Source: Sycobia sp. Sy_11
Taxonomy: Eukaryota > Arthropoda > Insecta > Hymenoptera > Epichrysomallidae
Length of the DNA: 64,000 bases
Direction: 5' to 3'
NCBI GenBank assembly: GCA_018907035.1
Contig: JACCIC010000218.1
Span: 490,001 to 554,000, forward strand
The notes beneath the pieces were generated by a model. That model saw nothing but the letters and a program-made list of their open reading frames with translations, made no database searches and was not told where the DNA came from. Below are positions 60,042 through 64,000 of this stretch, piece by piece (the stretch's first letter is position 1; each line of letters starts with the position of its first letter). The position numbers and the translations under genes are program-made.

Positions 60042-60043
<2 letters not shown>
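58561..60043. other. CpG-rich island and flank
   Basis: A 184-codon minus frame (58796-59350) and overlapping frames on both strands are explained by low stop-codon frequency in GC-rich DNA; no domain recognised. Confidence 0.5.
59461..59550. repeat. Interrupted (TTR)n trinucleotide tract
   Basis: TTA and TTG triplets with occasional GCT and GAT. On the minus strand one frame reads SNNNNINSNYSNNNNNN before a stop, so it is probably a repeat and not an Asn-rich exon. Confidence 0.8.

Positions 60044-60088
<45 letters not shown>
60044..60088. repeat. (TA)n microsatellite, 45 bp
   Basis: Perfect AT alternation. Confidence 0.98.
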
Positions 60089-60090
<2 letters not shown>

Positions 60091-63000
60091 ATATTCAATG
60101 ACTAAATCAACAATTTTCCGTTAGTTGGTCGAAATATCATTAATTTCAATATTAGAATGAAAATAATATTTAATCCCACTGTAATTAGTTACCTAATTTG
60201 ATATTTTATTTTCAAAATAGCAATGTTTTATCAGACTTTATTCGATAGCTCCAACGAAATTTCAACACACAAAAATCACACAAAACTTATTATAATATCA
60301 ATTTAAAAAAAAAGTATAAAACAAAAAAGTAAAACCTTTTGATACTTTAGTTCTATTTTAGTTTTCTGCATGAGGCTGCAGTATCAGGGTATGCGGTGGT
60401 CAGCTCTTTCTCAACCAGTATATCTGCATACTAGGAAGAAAATTTTAAGCAATAAAACTTCAATTATTAAATTATACATGAAGTCCAATTAATATCGATT
60501 CAGTGGCCCATAGTAGAGAGCCAAACTCCTTAATCTAATAAATATCTATTTGTCGCCCTCTCTTTTTATTTCTACTTTATCTCTGTCTATCATCACGCGC
60601 GCGCACACACACACACATTTACAAATATATATATAATTCAATGAATGATTTATCAATAACTACGATTCATGGCGTGTATAGGTAAACTATTACGAATTTA
60701 AACTAGTCATATCATAGTTTCTAGAAGATAAGCGTCTAATAACAATAAAGCGGGTCGATTCGCTTATCAGGTGCACAGATATTTTAGACAATCTTAAAAG
60801 TATGTGTGAGAATATTTTTATACACGATTTGTATTAATTTTAACACAAATTTAATTTGTATTAAGTAATTAAATAAAATATCTGTGTCTAATCTATTATA
60901 CAGATTTAAAAATAATATAGATTATTAATGAATAGATTTTGGCACAACCAATGCTCTTGTCTCGAACCTATCTTAAAATTTTTGTGCACGATTATTTCTA
61001 GCTGTTCTTCTTGAAATCTTATCGTAGTAATAAAAAAGTACATTTATAACTTCAAATTACACTGGTAAAATTAATAATTTTGCTTACATTCCAATTCGGT
61101 GATAGAAAAATATAAACAATGCTGAGATTTCAACCGCCATTTTGGCACATACAATGACGAAACGCGTATACGTTTATGAATAAAAAGAATTCGAAAAAAC
61201 TATCGCAAAATGTAAAAAAAAATAAAGGAAAGATAGCAGTATCGGAACGGATCGTGATATAAAAATCGTCGTTATCACCCAAGAATGCATCGCCTTATTA
61301 ATTGCGGATTATGCGAGGGACTTTTGAATGCGCGCGATACAGCGTAGAACACAGGAATCGCTTGCGGGATTTTTCGTTCCCTCTTTATACCCTCGGTGCG
61401 TCGATCGATCAAGAGCGCACAGCGTTCACCGCTGTCTGGCTGAACTGCTCGGGGAACGATTTGTGCTTCGCGATCGAAACTTCTAATCATTGTGTATGTG
61501 TACGTGTGTCTGTGCATAGGCGAGAGTGCCCTTTTGTTTTCAGGAGCGCAATTCATACGCGAACGAATCTATCGCATACAGATACGTTTATTCAAACTGC
61601 ATTTACGTCGACGATCAATTCCGTGTGTGCACGGAATGCTGCATTTGCTTGCACGTCAAGGTAACGCACATACGGACCATGACAATAAGTTCGCGTCGAA
61701 GTTTTTTGTACGCGGAACGAATTATGCGTTTAACGAAGCTTTTGCCGTACACGCGGTTAATGAACACGGCGATAACCTGTATAAATATACCTCTATTTAT
61801 ATGTTATATAAAAATATTTGCCCGTTTAAGGGATTTGGGTAGGTCAGTGTAATTTTGTTTTCTCTTTAGGGATGTGCATTGTTGTTATCAATGGAAAAAG
61901 TTAAGAATGGTAAAAAAGTGTTTTAAATTCTTGCAAAAAAAAAGTAAAACTACAGATAATGTTGAATAGAGGCATTTGCACGATTTTATGAAGTTTTGAA
62001 GTCCCTTCACGAGTTATCGCAATCTTCATTTAACAGTCTTGTCGCTTTTGCTGAATAGTGAGAGAACGCGAGAGAAAGAGAGACGGAGAAAGAGAGAGAG
62101 AGAGAATAACCAGATCTATGATCAGATAAGACTGCTCTCAGTGGGCATAAAATTTTTCATTCGAGAAACTTGCCCGGTTTTTCCGTAGTATTTTTTTTAA
62201 AGCTATATATTATCTGAAAGTTACCAGAATTTCAAATATATAGAACAATTTTACGACTTTTCCCATCTGTATCAGCAATAAATTCTTAAGGGGTTGTCAG
62301 GACACGAGAGTGTCAGGAAAAATAGGAATATTTCGGAAGTTCTTTTTAAGAGAAATAAAACGATGGATCTACGATTCGATAAAGTTAAGGTACTAGTCAG
62401 TAGTTAAATATAAGGATTTTTTTGTATACTCTACGACTAATTAACCTCTTGCTTAATGAACGTTTTTTTCCTGATAAATTATTCTTATAGTAAATGTGAT
62501 CTTTTGGCATTTTACAATTACACGTAGTTAGTAAAGCAACGATGGTTATGGAATATTAATTCCAAATTGATTCGTCGGAGAATGGCAACTGCACGGTGAT
62601 TCTCCATCCGTACTTTTCTGCTTTAAGCGACACACGAGGCGAAAAACGTATCCCCCACAATTTCGATGAAAAAAAAAAAATTATTTCTGGCTCTATGCAA
62701 CAATAGCAACAGAGACCAGCCTAGAATTTTTTCACTCGGTTCATTGATTTTTCTAGCTGAAACGCGGCACTTTTCCCCCGTATGTAAAGCAATTTTGAAT
62801 ATATTAAAAAAAATTTTCAGATCAATAAACGAATATTTTTTCGAGCCGTGCTTATTGCGAATTTCAACAAAAAAAGACGTGTCTAGAAAAATGCATGTCA
62901 ATTTCCAAAATGAATTGCAGCTAATAACAAAAAAAGCATAATTCCATTATTAAAAGTCTCCAAATTACAAAGCAACCCTTCCAAATTGATAGCTTCTTCT

Positions 63001-63513
63001 TGAATTTCTTTTAGCATCGATTTGTCGCTCAAGCCCGTCTCTTCGTTCGCGTCTGACAAAGAACATTCTATGACCACAATATCCCTTTACTCATGATTTA
63101 CAAGAAAAATTGTATAGGATTAGAAGACTCCCATTTGCGATATCGAGATTCCTTGTAATTACCTAAGTATTCATGAATTCATCGTTAAATTTTCTCAAAT
63201 TTTATATTAGTTATTTGCGGCAGGATCTGGGACTTAAGTTGAAAACAGAGTGAATTTTTTAATATACTGTTTTTAATACACTAAAATTTTGTAACATGCC
63301 AAAATTATTTCTTCGTATCACATTGTAATTGACAATTAATTTTAATTGGAAAAATACGAATTGCTGGAAGTAAAAAGTTCGTATAATAAAGATAGTGCTC
63401 ACGAGCTACCGATTTTCAGCCTGGAAAATGAAGAAATATACGGGTGAGAGGTCGCGCGTGAACACATACACAGCGATGAGTACACACAGATACATGCATT
63501 GCAACTAACCAAC
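60089..63513. other. AT-rich DNA with one GC-richer patch
   Basis: Patch at 61260-61780 with overlapping plus frames up to 120 codons, no domain recognised. The rest holds nothing visible. Confidence 0.55.
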
Positions 63514-63547
63514 TATAAAAGCGTATACAGCTAGCGCTTCGTCAGCC
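63514..63547 (+). promoter_or_regulatory. TATA box plus initiator-like core promoter candidate
   Basis: TATAAAA at 63514-63520, followed by G, sits exactly 30 bp upstream of the A in TTCGTCAGCCG (A at 63544). This is the spacing expected for a TATA/Inr core promoter in arthropods, where the Inr consensus is TCAGTY. The sequence downstream of the putative start soon runs into (TA)n at 63557, so a downstream promoter element cannot be judged. No coding exon is visible before the window ends. Confidence 0.3.
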
Positions 63548-63554
63548 GTTGGTT

Positions 63555-63556
<2 letters not shown>

Positions 63557-63606
<50 letters not shown>
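63557..63606. repeat. (TA)n microsatellite, 50 bp
   Basis: Perfect AT alternation immediately downstream of the TATA/Inr candidate. Confidence 0.98.
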
Positions 63607-63609
<3 letters not shown>

Positions 63610-63699
63610 TGTGTGAGTGTATGAACAGGCAGCGCATCCACTTCTCCCGCCTATTTATCTCTGATCACGCTCGAATCGTCACGTTCGGCGCGACTGCGA

Positions 63700-63705
<6 letters not shown>

Positions 63706-63731
<26 letters not shown>
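63706..63731. repeat. (CT)n microsatellite, 26 bp
   Basis: Perfect CT run. Confidence 0.95.
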
Positions 63732-63736
<5 letters not shown>

Positions 63737-63790
63737 TCTCCCTCTCTTTTTCCCAGCCCTTTCCACAAGAGCCATAACCCTCTCTCTTGG

Positions 63791-63793
<3 letters not shown>

Positions 63794-63841
<48 letters not shown>
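63794..63841. repeat. (TA)n microsatellite, 48 bp
   Basis: Perfect AT alternation. Confidence 0.98.
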
Positions 63842-63843
<2 letters not shown>

Positions 63844-63948
63844 TACTTTGAGGCCTCTCCTGGTGGCCGCAATTGATAATTTCTAGCTCACCAATGGTGG
63901 GTGTAGGGCGCACTTATAAGCTCACTGGCGATTGCAGGTGTGTAGATA

Positions 63949-64000
63949 GAGAGCGAAAGAGTAAGTGAGAGAGAGACAGTGACAGAGACAGAGAGAGAGA
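63949..64000. repeat. (GA)n-rich tract running off the window end
   Basis: GAGA repeats with GACA and GTGA interruptions. The array probably continues beyond the window. Confidence 0.9.

Overview
The window looks like nuclear DNA from an insect, most likely a hymenopteran (ant or bee type). This is an inference from overall character, not from a recognised gene. The DNA is AT-rich, about one third G+C by eye, and is interrupted by sharply bounded, CpG-rich islands of a few hundred bases. It is unusually dense in long perfect dinucleotide microsatellites: about 30 (TA)n arrays, many (GA)n/(CT)n arrays and one (GT)66. No operon, no long uninterrupted conserved reading frame, no rRNA and no convincing tRNA is visible. 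The simplest reading is intergenic or long-intron sequence.

Layout. From 1 to 7 kb AT-rich DNA alternates with small GC-rich islands. This part holds the best candidate protein-coding exon of the window (minus strand, 5751-5882, bounded by a good acceptor and donor) and a possible plus-strand exon at 5101-5311. From 7 to 13 kb there is a possible 50-nt exon (7728-7777), a 197-bp MITE-like element with 14-bp terminal inverted repeats (8109-8305), a 70-nt imperfect hairpin (8566-8635), a pyrimidine-rich GC island (9.2-10.2 kb) and a Penelope-type ribozyme-like remnant (12181-12249). From 13 to 26 kb there is dense microsatellite DNA, including the (GT)66-(TA)21 compound array at 17229-17421, a small minisatellite and several GC-rich islands. 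From 26 to 46 kb AT-rich deserts alternate with CpG-rich islands near 27, 31, 33, 34-36 and 39-40.5 kb. This part also holds a juxtaposed acceptor/donor resembling a recursive splice site (26268-26292), diverged relatives of the MITE (41.7 and 42.1 kb) and an unexplained 200-codon ORF (42986-43588). From 46 to 64 kb there is a very GC-rich segment with a (GTTC)n array (46.4-47.3 kb), more islands near 49-50, 52, 54, 57, 59 and 61.5 kb, and a TATA/initiator arrangement at 63514-63547.

No set of genes can be shown to work together. What I can support is (i) a high-confidence repeat map, (ii) a few candidate exons and promoter-like sites at low to moderate confidence, and (iii) small dispersed sequence families. 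The families are hammerhead-like CUGAYGAG folds, minus-strand CGAAAC motifs reminiscent of Penelope-like elements, and a MITE-like family; all look like degraded transposable elements. Most long reading frames are translations of microsatellites (Ile-Tyr, Cys-Val, Arg-Glu, Ser-Leu or Thr-His runs) and are not genes. Gene calls here should be treated as hypotheses to test with RNA-seq and cross-species alignment.
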